From Shewanella psychromarinicola (GTDB lineage Bacteria > Pseudomonadota > Gammaproteobacteria > Enterobacterales > Shewanellaceae), in the NCBI RefSeq assembly GCF_003855155.1, contig NZ_CP034073.1, forward strand, positions 682,001-746,000: a stretch of DNA of 64,000 nucleotides, written 5' to 3'. A program made the position numbers and the translations under genes. Shown here piece by piece: positions 36,232 through 44,905 of the stretch (position 1 is its first letter; the number at the start of each line of letters is the position of its first letter). The notes below the pieces were generated by a model that searched no databases, was not told where the DNA came from, and saw only the letters and a program-made list of their open reading frames with translations.

Positions 36232-38384
36232 GTCGGATAGGCGGCACTTGTTACCAAGTGCCGCCCTCCTAAGAACCGGACGTGCAACTTTCACTGCATA
36301 CGGCTCAAGCCTCCACTAAGGCGTATTCTGTTACCCAGCACCCTACATAGCAGCCAAAACAGGATCGAGCCAAGAATTGCGACTTTGCTTTTTCGGTTTC
36401 CTCTTAACCAAATAGGCTAGGTATTGAGGATCGAATGGCGTTGATGCACTCCTGATTTTCACATGTCTCTTTATTGGCGTTTGAGCTATCTGAACCAGAT
36501 TAAAATGACAGTCCATGTTGGCGATTTTCTGCCAGCCGTGGAATTGCCACCCACCTATCCGATTCATGTAGTATTTTCGACGTACCCAGTCCTTACTTTT
36601 CGTTGGGTGACGCCTTACCGCCCATCGCCATAACAACCAGAAAAGTTGATGGCCTACATAATCGAAAGTTCGCTTTGCCACACAATGACGATAATAATTC
36701 GCCCATCCTCTCAGCTTCGGATTCAATATTTTGATTAAATCGTTAACGGGGATTGTTGGATGTTTTCTGATGAATTCACGTAGATTACTCAAAAATGATA
36801 GAACGTTGCTCTTGCTCGGTTTAATGAGCAGTTTGCCTTTGTACTTTCTAAGATTGAATCCCAGAAAGTTAAAACCATCATCGATATGAGTTATGTGCGT
36901 TTTCTCATCAGAGAGTGTTAAGCCTCTTTCCTGTAGAAAACCAATTAGTTGCGGCTTGATTTCATTAACGAGCACTTCCTTCGAAGAACCTGTGATAACA
37001 AAATCGTCTGCATATCCGATAAAGTTGACTCTATTACCTGTTTTACAGGCAATAGACTTAACCAATTGTTCTAATCCAGCAAGCGTGAGCAGCATAAGAG
37101 TAGGAGATATTATCCCACCTTGTGGTGTTCCTTCCGCTGTCTTATAGAACAATCCTTTGTCAACAAAACCACAACCAAGCCATTGTTTCAGCATTCGCTT
37201 ATCTAATTGAATGTTGTCGATGAGCCATTGATGACCTATCTTATCGAAACAAGCTTTGATGTCACCCTCAAGAACCCATTGGCTAGAGCGCTTCATACAT
37301 AAACATTTGAAGCACTGTGCAATTGCATCTGCTGTACTTCGGTTAGGTCGAAAGCCATAGCTATTGAGGTCGGCCACCGTTTCCGAAATAGGCTCCAAGG
37401 CTAGAAGATGAAGCGCTTGTTGCGCTCTGTCTATCATGCAGGGAATGCCTAAAGGTCTGAGCTTGCCGTTTTTCTTGGGGATGTAGATACGCCTGAGCGG
37501 TTTGGCATGATAGCCTTTTCGGCTCAGTTGATTGACCGCACCTATACAACGAGCATCACTGTTCCAAATGATGCCGTCGATTCCAGGTGTTTTGCTGCCT
37601 TTATTTTGAGAAACTCTTTTAACAGCAAGCAATTTTGCTGATGTAGAGTGGGTGAGTATCCACTGCAACGCTTTCGCCTTGCCGTGTTTACCTTCTCGGG
37701 TTGCTTTTGCAATGCGCATTTGAAGCTTTAATACATGTTGCTTAACCACTCTCCAGTTAATGGATTGCCATTGAGCATTGTCAGGAGATGCACTAACTTC
37801 GTTTGAAGCCATCATTTGCGTTTCTCCATTAATAAAGTTCCTCAAATTTTCTTGCAACGGGAGACCAGCTAGAAGTCAGCTCGCTTTCGCGCCAGATAAA
37901 ATCAGTATCCGCATTATTACAATGCGGCATTCGCTTTTTCTAGCCTCCTTTACCTGCATTACTATCGGTAGCCTTCACAGGTCACTTTCCCCAAAGGGAG
38001 TGATACAGGCTTACCCTGTTCCGTATGTCGCGCAACGTCAGGTTAGATGCCCACTCTAGTGCGGAGAGTTATTTGATCACGAAAGAGCACTGCCCAATCT
38101 CTTTCCAACTCTCGTGCCTTTTGGCCACAGCGTATTAACCACTTCCGCTGTTCATCGTATAACGCACCTTATATGGATTCACTTATGTTCATCATACTGA
38201 CACCCTAGCACTTACCCGATTGTGGTTATCAGGAAGAACGTCCTCTCACGATTCTGTTCCCGTCCAATGGACTTCGTTACATTGTCAGACTCGCTGCTTT
38301 ATTCAGAGTCTTAGGGTCATCTGGTGATACAGATGGTTCACTCTTATCGCGGTGAACAGCGCTTCATACGACCTCAGGTCGCAC
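36232..38384 (-). mobile_element. group II intron, copy 2 (uninterrupted)
   Basis: This 2153-bp intron starts GTGCGACC at 38384, has the same 5' structured region as copy 1 and encodes one maturase. It ends with domain V (gagccgtatgcag ... cacgtccggttc) and domain VI finishing cctatccgac at 36232. The plus-strand exon junction reads cattttg^gggcaataacg, the same motif as at copy 1. No interruption was seen, so it may still splice. Confidence 0.9.
36343..37815 (-). CDS. ltrA: group II intron reverse transcriptase/maturase (copy 2)
   Basis: The 490-residue LtrA-type protein shares start (ATGATGGC), length, YADD active site, RRIYIPKKNGKLRPLGIP block and maturase motif LRGWANYYRH with copy 1. 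Differences are few in the first 400 residues and concentrated in the last 70 (for example YYMNRIGGW for YYLDGKGQW and YLVKRKPKKQSRNSW for YLGTRKRAKEGRNSW). I use the ATG at 37815; an upstream in-frame TTG exists, but the equivalent stretch in copy 1 is closed by a stop. The C-terminus lacks HNH-type cysteines. Confidence 0.9.
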   Translation of the reverse strand: MMASNEVSASPDNAQWQSINWRVVKQHVLKLQMRIAKATREGKHGKAKALQWILTHSTSAKLLAVKRVSQNKGSKTPGIDGIIWNSDARCIGAVNQLSRKGYHAKPLRRIYIPKKNGKLRPLGIPCMIDRAQQALHLLALEPISETVADLNSYGFRPNRSTADAIAQCFKCLCMKRSSQWVLEGDIKACFDKIGHQWLIDNIQLDKRMLKQWLGCGFVDKGLFYKTAEGTPQGGIISPTLMLLTLAGLEQLVKSIACKTGNRVNFIGYADDFVITGSSKEVLVNEIKPQLIGFLQERGLTLSDEKTHITHIDDGFNFLGFNLRKYKGKLLIKPSKSNVLSFLSNLREFIRKHPTIPVNDLIKILNPKLRGWANYYRHCVAKRTFDYVGHQLFWLLWRWAVRRHPTKSKDWVRRKYYMNRIGGWQFHGWQKIANMDCHFNLVQIAQTPIKRHVKIRSASTPFDPQYLAYLVKRKPKKQSRNSWLDPVLAAM

Positions 38385-38593
38385 GGGCAATAACGATTTA
38401 GAGCGGTCACTCTAAGCCGTACCTGGACAATTCCGAGTTACGATGAACAAGTGCAGCTGAACTTTCTGATAACTTATTCTATGCCAAACACTTCAATTGA
38501 CTACAAAGTATTGGCCAGTTTTGCTAAACCACTAGACCCTTACGATTACGAGGCCTTCTTTTAATCATGGCTTTCTAAATTATAGAGTAATGT
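38385..38593. other. exon-side fragment with C-terminal remnant of a plus-strand gene
   Basis: From about 38395 to a TAA at 38563-38565 the plus strand is open and reads TIPSYDEQVQLNFLITYSMP ... YDYEAFF, which looks like the end of a real protein. No start or upstream part is found because the intron and repeat motif lie on that side. It is probably a gene remnant. Confidence 0.35.
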
Positions 38594-39679
38594 CTAATGA
38601 TTCGTAGAAACCTTATTAGGTTCTACTTCCAAAAACCAATCGTACTCCCCTTTATGGCCATTATAATTATGTATTACCCAATTACGATGCATACCTTCCT
38701 GGTATTTAGTTCCTAGAGCTAGTGCTACACAACTTTGTACGCAGAGAAAGAAATGAATTTTCTTTACAGCATTATCAGAGGACAACCTGCTAACTTCCTC
38801 TTTAATCTCGTGGCAAATACTTAAAAGATTATCTTGATTCATAATCAAGTTGTGACCAACATCGCAGTTAGGCTTTATAAATAGCGTATGACCTTTGAAC
38901 TCATCAGGTAGTTGTGCTTCAGTAATAGGAAATGTAAATCCGATAGCGATTCCAACGTTACCATTTTCATTTGGTACAGTATCATCTCCTATTATATCTA
39001 ATTGGATATTTTTATTTTCTTCAGTAAGTAACGACCAGTTACCGCTTTCCTGAACTTTATCAAAGAATAAAATGTTTTTTGTATTAGCTCTAAACCTAGT
39101 TCCATAAGCTACCAATAAAGGGATCCTGTGAAGACCACCAAGATAGAGTTTTTCACATCCGCCATTAAAAATGAATCTATTGTAAATATCTACTTTCTGT
39201 TCTGCATTAAACATCTCTACAGATTCATTTATAAAGTCAACTGCATTAACATTTTCACTTAAACCAAGATTAACGGTTTCCCTTACATCCATTCTTTCAA
39301 TTTCTGGTATCAGTTCATCAGGGAACTTTATATCACCGGCGTTCATGCCTGTAATAAAAACTCTTGATTTGCTCCTTGCATTGTTGAATATTACATACAG
39401 TTGAGAACATATCAGTAACATACCAGCAACCGCAGATAATAGGCCTGATATATTACTAAAACCATTACTTCTCTCTACCGTCATTCCAATTTCTCTAAGC
39501 CAACTTGGAGCTTCACTGCCATTTAGATTAAGATTGATTGTATATTCAAATAATAATTTTAATGGGTATGAAAATACTAAAAGTGCAACCCCTGAAGACA
39601 TTAGTGGGTAACGCTTCTTAAACAAAGTAACTATTGTTATAAAAACCCACTGTATCCTTCCCCACGTTTTATCACTCAA
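38594..39679 (-). CDS. cap14: CBASS effector: two-helix membrane protein with SAVED domain (Cap14-like)
   Basis: The 361-residue protein has two predicted membrane helices (about 27-48 and 76-98) followed by a cytosolic SAVED-type sensor domain (about 105-361), with blocks such as LYLGGLHRIPLLVAYG (about 178-193), GIAIGFTFPIT and HFFLCVQSCVALALGTKY (near 315-332). In CBASS, SAVED domains bind the cyclic oligonucleotide made by the CD-NTase, and membrane effectors then damage the inner membrane, killing the infected cell. It is the last gene of the operon, overlapping the JAMM gene by eight bases. The 2TM-SAVED architecture matches Cap14; the nucleotide signal cannot be told from sequence alone. 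Confidence 0.85.
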   Translation of the reverse strand: MSDKTWGRIQWVFITIVTLFKKRYPLMSSGVALLVFSYPLKLLFEYTINLNLNGSEAPSWLREIGMTVERSNGFSNISGLLSAVAGMLLICSQLYVIFNNARSKSRVFITGMNAGDIKFPDELIPEIERMDVRETVNLGLSENVNAVDFINESVEMFNAEQKVDIYNRFIFNGGCEKLYLGGLHRIPLLVAYGTRFRANTKNILFFDKVQESGNWSLLTEENKNIQLDIIGDDTVPNENGNVGIAIGFTFPITEAQLPDEFKGHTLFIKPNCDVGHNLIMNQDNLLSICHEIKEEVSRLSSDNAVKKIHFFLCVQSCVALALGTKYQEGMHRNWVIHNYNGHKGEYDWFLEVEPNKVSTNH

Positions 39680-40166
39680 AGCTAACTTCTCCTATGTAAT
39701 CGATTTGACGTGATTTTTTGAAACCAAACCAAAATTTTGCTGATTTATTTCCTATAATTAAAAAAACTAGTCCTTCACCATCGTATAAAGAAGTCCTAAG
39801 AGTCACCTTCCAATCATCTATATCTACAGATGACGGTGTAGGGATATCTTCTGCGTGTGTATGCCAAAGCCCTAAAAACGTAACTCTTCTACAACTTTCT
39901 TTCCAAACCTTTTGTACTTCAATATTATGTTGATTAGATCTAAAGAAGCTATTTCGAGTCTGCCGGTCATTCTTAAGTGGAGTCGTAAAGTCTGTAATTT
40001 TTAGCCTGCCAATAGAATTCAAATGAGAGCCTAAAAGAACCCCACCAGATTCGGAGTCCATAGAGTCAAGTTGTCTAAAAGTTGATATTCGTTCAATTAT
40101 ATTGTTTGGAATTCTTATAGAACCAAATTCTTTAACCTCTAGAAGGTACTCTTTCATTAGTTGCAA
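39672..40166 (-). CDS. cap3: CBASS JAMM/MPN deconjugating peptidase (Cap3)
   Basis: The 164-residue protein has a JAB/MPN metalloprotease fold with a complete zinc site: Glu39 (probable), then H-x-H-x7-S-x2-D in LWHTHAEDIPTPSSVDIDDW (His102, His104, Ser112, Asp115). In type II CBASS the Cap3 peptidase removes Cap2-made conjugates from the CD-NTase and so tunes its activity. It overlaps cap2 by ten bases and the effector gene by eight, so the set is probably translationally coupled. Confidence 0.92.
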   Translation of the reverse strand: MQLMKEYLLEVKEFGSIRIPNNIIERISTFRQLDSMDSESGGVLLGSHLNSIGRLKITDFTTPLKNDRQTRNSFFRSNQHNIEVQKVWKESCRRVTFLGLWHTHAEDIPTPSSVDIDDWKVTLRTSLYDGEGLVFLIIGNKSAKFWFGFKKSRQIDYIGEVSFE

Positions 40167-41851
40167 ACACTACAGTATTGAGATTTTACTATCTCAGAAG
40201 ATGTCTCAAATGAGAACGAATCGAAGTATTCTGTTGTTGGGTATTTTGCAAAGTCGTTATTTTTCCAGCTTCTAATGCTTGAATTACATTTACCTTCTAG
40301 AAACTCTATACATTGATTTGAGGCAATAATAGCGGTTTTTGATGAGTCTAAATAAGAAAACGGTGTAAATACACCAGCACATCCAGTCAGATTCTTTGAT
40401 ATGTTCTGCCCTGGTTTTATCAAAGAATATACTATGGGCTGAACGGTTCTAGCATGCGGTGTATACAAACACTCTAGACAACAATCCGTCATGTTAAATT
40501 TAACTGAATGTCCACCAACACTAGCCGCTTCATTCCAACAGTGTACAACTTTAGCTATCCCACGACTTTTTAATAAAGCATTAATATGTAGACTCTCCGA
40601 AGGGGAGCCGATTGCTATAATGACTACATCAACTTTATCTATTGTGACATTTCTTAATACTATTTCAGCTTTAGCTGCTATGGGCTCAATGTCGATGAAA
40701 GGAATATTACTTTTTATGTAATTACTTAAACAGTGCACCTTTGCCACCTTTGGAATTCCTTCGACTTTCCCTTTATTATCAATCGCATTATATTTTAATG
40801 CCTCCCCTCCCAATCGATGTCTATATATATTGTCAGTATCAAGCCAGTCTGAGTCAATCAAAGTAAGTTTGCCAACGCCCGATTTAGATAGCATCAACGC
40901 AACTTCAGAGCCCACTGAACCGCAACCAATCACCGCTACATGAGAGCTCTGAAGGTTAGTATTTGCTCCTCCTCTTTCTAATAAATAAGTTTTATTTATT
41001 CTATTCTGCAGGAATGATGTTACTTCCCACTCCACATTATCATCTAATAATGGGTGTAAGTCAGACTTTTCAGAAACAAACTTTAATAATACTTGTGCTC
41101 TAAAATCACCTCCTCTTGGAAAAGTTAAGTAAATAAAATGGCTTCTTTTACTTTTTACTTTTTTTATATACTTATCGATTCTACTAACTTCACAGTTTGA
41201 AAGTGAAGATTTATTTTCCTTAAAATAATGGGATGTGAATACATCTTTTGGAGGATAGCAAAACCTTTCAAAGTTGATGCAAAGAACTTTAATTACTTGA
41301 AGGGAGTTCGTATCACTAATATCACTATAACTTATAGGAATATCATCCTGATGTTCATATAACAAGAAAGGTTCATAAGACCCATCTTTCAACTTCTTTA
41401 CCTTAAGGTAAGCCTCATTTATAACACTAACAGGAGAGCAAAGTGAGTTAACTCTTTTGCAATCTGCCTGAATATACCCTTCGTACTCTTCAAATAAGTC
41501 ATCTATAAATATTTTCAGAGACCATCGGTCTAAAGCATTTGCTATAGAAGTAAGAATATAATCTAACACCGACAAAGGATCATGGTAATTTATTAGTATA
41601 CCTTCTTCTTCCTGATAACAAATCGTCCCCTGATTATTAACGTGAGGGATTTTTCCAATACACTCATTATTCAACAGCTTTGCTCGAGGGAGCACCTTTG
41701 GAAAGTCTGCAGTATATTCTAATTCTACAAACCATATTTTTTTATTCCCTTGAAGCTCGTGGGTATAAGTAAATGGTTTATTCTTTACATTACTGATTAG
41801 ACAGGCTGTATTTAAATTGTCATATAAGTCATCTAGTTCTAATTCTATCAT
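40157..41851 (-). CDS. cap2: CBASS E2-E1 fusion conjugation enzyme (Cap2)
   Basis: The 564-residue protein joins an N-terminal E2-like domain with a likely catalytic Cys78 (VNNQGTICYQEE), a linker region and a C-terminal ThiF-type E1 domain. The E1 part has the adenylation loop HVAVIGCGSVGSEVALMLSK (about 307-326) and LTLIDSDWLDTDNIYRHRLG, with the likely E1 Cys in NLTGCAGVFTPFSYLD. Paired cysteines (DCCLEC and QYCSVC) suggest a zinc site. In type II CBASS, Cap2 attaches the C-terminus of the CD-NTase to target molecules and primes its activity. The gene overlaps the CD-NTase gene by four bases. Confidence 0.93.
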   Translation of the reverse strand: MIELELDDLYDNLNTACLISNVKNKPFTYTHELQGNKKIWFVELEYTADFPKVLPRAKLLNNECIGKIPHVNNQGTICYQEEEGILINYHDPLSVLDYILTSIANALDRWSLKIFIDDLFEEYEGYIQADCKRVNSLCSPVSVINEAYLKVKKLKDGSYEPFLLYEHQDDIPISYSDISDTNSLQVIKVLCINFERFCYPPKDVFTSHYFKENKSSLSNCEVSRIDKYIKKVKSKRSHFIYLTFPRGGDFRAQVLLKFVSEKSDLHPLLDDNVEWEVTSFLQNRINKTYLLERGGANTNLQSSHVAVIGCGSVGSEVALMLSKSGVGKLTLIDSDWLDTDNIYRHRLGGEALKYNAIDNKGKVEGIPKVAKVHCLSNYIKSNIPFIDIEPIAAKAEIVLRNVTIDKVDVVIIAIGSPSESLHINALLKSRGIAKVVHCWNEAASVGGHSVKFNMTDCCLECLYTPHARTVQPIVYSLIKPGQNISKNLTGCAGVFTPFSYLDSSKTAIIASNQCIEFLEGKCNSSIRSWKNNDFAKYPTTEYFDSFSFETSSEIVKSQYCSVCN

Positions 41852-42849
41852 GCATTAAAACCTGTACCTATCACGGGTCTAATATCTGCCCGCTTTATAT
41901 TTTCCACCAAAGGAAAGTCTTTGCCAAATACTTTTCGAAGTATAAGACTCGCTGCTTGCTCTGAATTTTCATCACGAGCTTCGCAAAGAGCCTCTTCTAA
42001 TGATACTAACTTTTCATAGAATTGATCCTGCTGTAAAAGAGACATTTTATAATATATGTTTTTATATGGTTTCTGAGGAAGCTTGTAACTTATGCTTCTT
42101 TTTAGAATAAAATCATCCAGATCAAATTGCATACTAAAATCGGACTTAATCTTTCTTACTATATTGATTAGAGATGTAAGGTCATTATCTTTGTTGAAGA
42201 TAAAGTGCTGTCTAGCCTGAACAGTTAACCCTATCGACGGTGGTGCGGTATTCCCGATACTTGTGAAGTGTTTCGCCTTCCATTTTTTTAGGTAACGAAC
42301 ACAGCATCTGAACTGTTTTGAGTATTCTGCATTATTCGATACGTCTGATACCCAACGCTTCAGACCTTTAGGATCTGACTCATACCACTTCTGTTCTGTC
42401 GCTGTACTCCTCCCCCAGGCTATATGTAAATCATTGTTATTATTAGAGTAAATTGCCAAATCCACATGGTAGCCGTCAGCGTACTCGACTGTAATACAGG
42501 GTTTATTATATTTTACTGTTCTCTTATGTCGCTTATTAAGAGCATCAAAAACTAACTTTTTTAGATTGCGAGAGCAGTACTCATCATTGGTAATGTCAAA
42601 CACAACCCCAACATCAATATCATAATCATCATTTATTGGCTTAATACCTGTCCTCATAGCGTATGAGCCTTGATCAAGCTTAGTGAAGGTTAAGGACCTC
42701 TCTGTATCAGGAATTTTTTCATCTTTAAGCTCATTACGTAATTCTCTAATGAGGGTATCCCTCTTGTCTCTGAGATTTTGGTCTTCATCATACGTACCAA
42801 GTCTAATTTCATCATGAAATACTCTAAACTCTTCCTGCAATGTCGCCAC
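41848..42849 (-). CDS. CBASS CD-NTase (cyclic oligonucleotide synthase)
   Basis: The 333-residue nucleotidyltransferase has the GS motif (Gly61-Ser62, QGSYAMRTGIKPI), the metal-binding DxD (Asp77 and Asp79, DYDIDVGVVFD) and a third Asp near 130 (YHVDLAIY), all needed for catalysis. It should make a cyclic di- or trinucleotide when phage infection is sensed. The C-terminal tail (ADIRPVIGTGFNA) is the likely substrate of Cap2. It is the first gene of a four-gene operon with overlapping junctions. I cannot assign the clade or product. The low G+C of the operon fits acquisition by transfer. Confidence 0.92.
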   Translation of the reverse strand: MATLQEEFRVFHDEIRLGTYDEDQNLRDKRDTLIRELRNELKDEKIPDTERSLTFTKLDQGSYAMRTGIKPINDDYDIDVGVVFDITNDEYCSRNLKKLVFDALNKRHKRTVKYNKPCITVEYADGYHVDLAIYSNNNNDLHIAWGRSTATEQKWYESDPKGLKRWVSDVSNNAEYSKQFRCCVRYLKKWKAKHFTSIGNTAPPSIGLTVQARQHFIFNKDNDLTSLINIVRKIKSDFSMQFDLDDFILKRSISYKLPQKPYKNIYYKMSLLQQDQFYEKLVSLEEALCEARDENSEQAASLILRKVFGKDFPLVENIKRADIRPVIGTGFNA

Positions 42850-43291
42850 TGTAAACTCCTTTTAACAAATCGATTATGCATAATAATTTCATATTTATAC
42901 CAATATATCAGATGATTGAGGAAAAGCATCATGATAAGTAAATAGATCGGACTGGCATACAAATATTACTTCTAACGCATCGTAGTTGAAGTGATCATTG
43001 GTTTGATAAAAATTATAGTACTAGGTATGGCCAAATCGGAAAGACAATAAATCCAAGTGTAAATGCTGCTGTGGACGTTGATAACTAGCGATGGACTCTT
43101 GTAAGTCGCTAGTTCTCTGGAAACGATTAATCTCACATTATTTTTCGTATGGAAAACTCAAATGAATGAAGTTTGAATGAGCTTTAACTCTAAATGATAT
43201 TGGGGCATAAACGCTTTAGGACTATGACTCTAATCATGCTTGTTTGGGTTAGACGAAGTATGGCTGTTTTAAACTTTAGTAAAGCTTAATT
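42850..43291. other. intergenic region upstream of the CBASS operon
   Basis: Contains the CBASS promoter region and an 8-bp inverted repeat actagcga / tcgctagt around 43085-43114. At 43202-43215 it contains ttggggcataaacg, the same words found at the group II intron target motif. No gene is supported. Confidence 0.45.
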
Positions 43292-44152
43292 CTAAAGTCC
43301 AGACGTCCTTTTTAGATGGATATTTTGCAATTCCTTGATAGTTATTTCTTCAAGCCAAAACTCAACTTCCCCTTGTGACTTGAGTATTTCATCTTCTGAC
43401 AACAAAGTCTTAATGTAAGATAGGTATTTATCTACAGAAGTATTGCCTAGTTCTTTCGATACGATTAAGAGACTATAGGCTTTCATTATATTTTTCTCAA
43501 CGCCCCATCCTCTATAGAAATGATTGGCTAATCTTTGCGTTGCTTCCGCATTACCATTTATTGATGCTCGCCTACAATACTCAAACGATTTTTTGTAGTC
43601 TATTTTCGTTCCCCAACCATTTGTATAATAATCACAGACTTTGAGCTGTTCTGTATCGTTATCTTGTGCGGCGGCCAAATGCCACTTAAGAGCTTCTTTA
43701 TAGTTAATCTTAACGCCTTCTCCAGTTTCATATGCTGATGCCAAAAAGATCTGCGAAGGGCGATCTCCTAAACTAGCTCCAGAAGAAAAAGCTTCAAATG
43801 CTTGTATAAAATCAATCTTACCGGCTATCGAGCCATCTTTATGCATAATTCCGATATGAAAATGTGCACTACCAATGTCATATTTTGCAGCAAAAGAAAA
43901 AAGTTCAAATGCTGCTTGATAGTTTTTCTCTACTCCCTTCCCATATAAATAGAAAACCCCTAAAGATAATGAACAATAAGGATTTGTTCCCGCACAGACT
44001 TTTAATTTTTCAATATCTACCAGCTTGGAAGCAGCCTCAACAGTAACCGAAGCTGTGATTCCTTGACTGGACTCCTCAGCAGGAGGTTTATAGTCAGCTT
44101 CAACAACAGCGCTAAAAATGACTAAAGATAAAATAATATTTAAAACTTTGAT
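43292..44152 (-). CDS. exported Sel1-repeat protein with apparently non-canonical start
   Basis: An open minus-strand frame begins with an in-frame stop at 44167, then codes for a typical signal peptide (KVLNIILSLVIFSAVVEA) and at least four Sel1-like repeats (for example GVFYLYGKGVEKNYQAAFEL and ASAYETGEGVKINYKEALKW). A good ribosome-binding site, gaggag, lies eight bases before an ATC at 44152, but no ATG, GTG or TTG exists in frame before 43846. Either ATC starts translation or one base was lost from an original ATGAAAATC. The first ATG (43846) would skip the signal peptide. The protein is probably periplasmic, in a protein-interaction role. It lies upstream of CBASS on the same strand. 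Confidence 0.65.
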   Translation of the reverse strand: MKVLNIILSLVIFSAVVEADYKPPAEESSQGITASVTVEAASKLVDIEKLKVCAGTNPYCSLSLGVFYLYGKGVEKNYQAAFELFSFAAKYDIGSAHFHIGIMHKDGSIAGKIDFIQAFEAFSSGASLGDRPSQIFLASAYETGEGVKINYKEALKWHLAAAQDNDTEQLKVCDYYTNGWGTKIDYKKSFEYCRRASINGNAEATQRLANHFYRGWGVEKNIMKAYSLLIVSKELGNTSVDKYLSYIKTLLSEDEILKSQGEVEFWLEEITIKELQNIHLKRTSGL

Positions 44153-44240
44153 TTTATTGTCTCCTCACGAAGTTAACAGGCTATCATCCAGCGTCTTGAA
44201 TAAATATCTACTTCACTTTCATTAAATATATCAATGTAAC

Positions 44241-44441
44241 CTATTGATGTAAATAGACTAATCCATCATCATCATCTAAGAATTCCAGGTTAGTCATTCC
44301 GCAAAATTGGACAAGAATATTTATAGGGTCTATTGCTACTACACATGGAAAATTAAGTTGTTGAAATATAGATGTTATATTTTTACACGCTAATTTATCG
44401 ATGCCATTTGAGCTGATTTTTGCATCGCTAATAGTGGCCAA
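44241..44441 (-). CDS. hypothetical 66-residue protein or fragment
   Basis: The reading frame encodes a short, soluble, acidic-ended protein (MATISDAKISSNGIDKLACK ... EFLDDDDGLVYLHQ). Codon use looks plausible, but there is no strong ribosome-binding site and no recognised family. It may be a remnant of a larger gene at the edge of the interspersed repeat. Confidence 0.3.
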   Translation of the reverse strand: MATISDAKISSNGIDKLACKNITSIFQQLNFPCVVAIDPINILVQFCGMTNLEFLDDDDGLVYLHQ

Positions 44442-44537
44442 TTCTTAGGGAATAATTATAACTGTACATTTACAGCTTGTAGGGAGTATGTCTGTAGCAG
44501 GATTTATTGAATAAATTAGTGACATTTAAAATCGGCT

Positions 44538-44850
44538 ACTAACACATTTTGGGGCATAAACGTGTCGGTATGTTGACGTTAAAAGGGACAAATTCAACTC
44601 TAAACTTGAGGACGTTGAAGACTCTTTATAAAAGAATGCGTGAGCCTGACAGGCCTATCGGAAGCGTTAGCATTTTCACTCTTTACTGCAAGATGGGCCG
44701 AAGCAGGATTAAAACGAAGATAAATGCTGGATCAATCCCCATGGCGACCTTTTCGCATCTGTTGTTTAAGTCAATCGGGAAAATGTTGCAGGGCGGCTGG
44801 CCAATTCTTTTATGAAGATTAGAGAGGGAACAGCCGTTAGTGGCCGTAGG
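44538..44850 (+). repeat. interspersed repeat, copy B
   Basis: This stretch aligns with the reverse complement of 4948-5275. Shared blocks include atcggaagcgttagcatttt, gatgggccgaag, gcgaccttttcgcatctgtt and ccaattctttta. It begins with ctaacacattttggggcata, which is also the target motif occupied by both group II introns; here the site is empty. Non-coding by appearance. Confidence 0.72.
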
Positions 44851-44905
44851 CAATAAAGAATAAACAGGCAAATGATGTTGATCATTCATTATGCCACGGC
44901 AAATG

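Noticed and set aside
36064..36294. 76-residue ORF across the intron 3' end
   Set aside because: It spans the intron/exon junction, so it cannot represent an ancestral gene; only the exon part (about 45 codons) might be a remnant.
38385..38593. A fourth attC-like site beside CBASS
   Set aside because: No paired gcataac/gtta-type boxes with complementary arms were found there.
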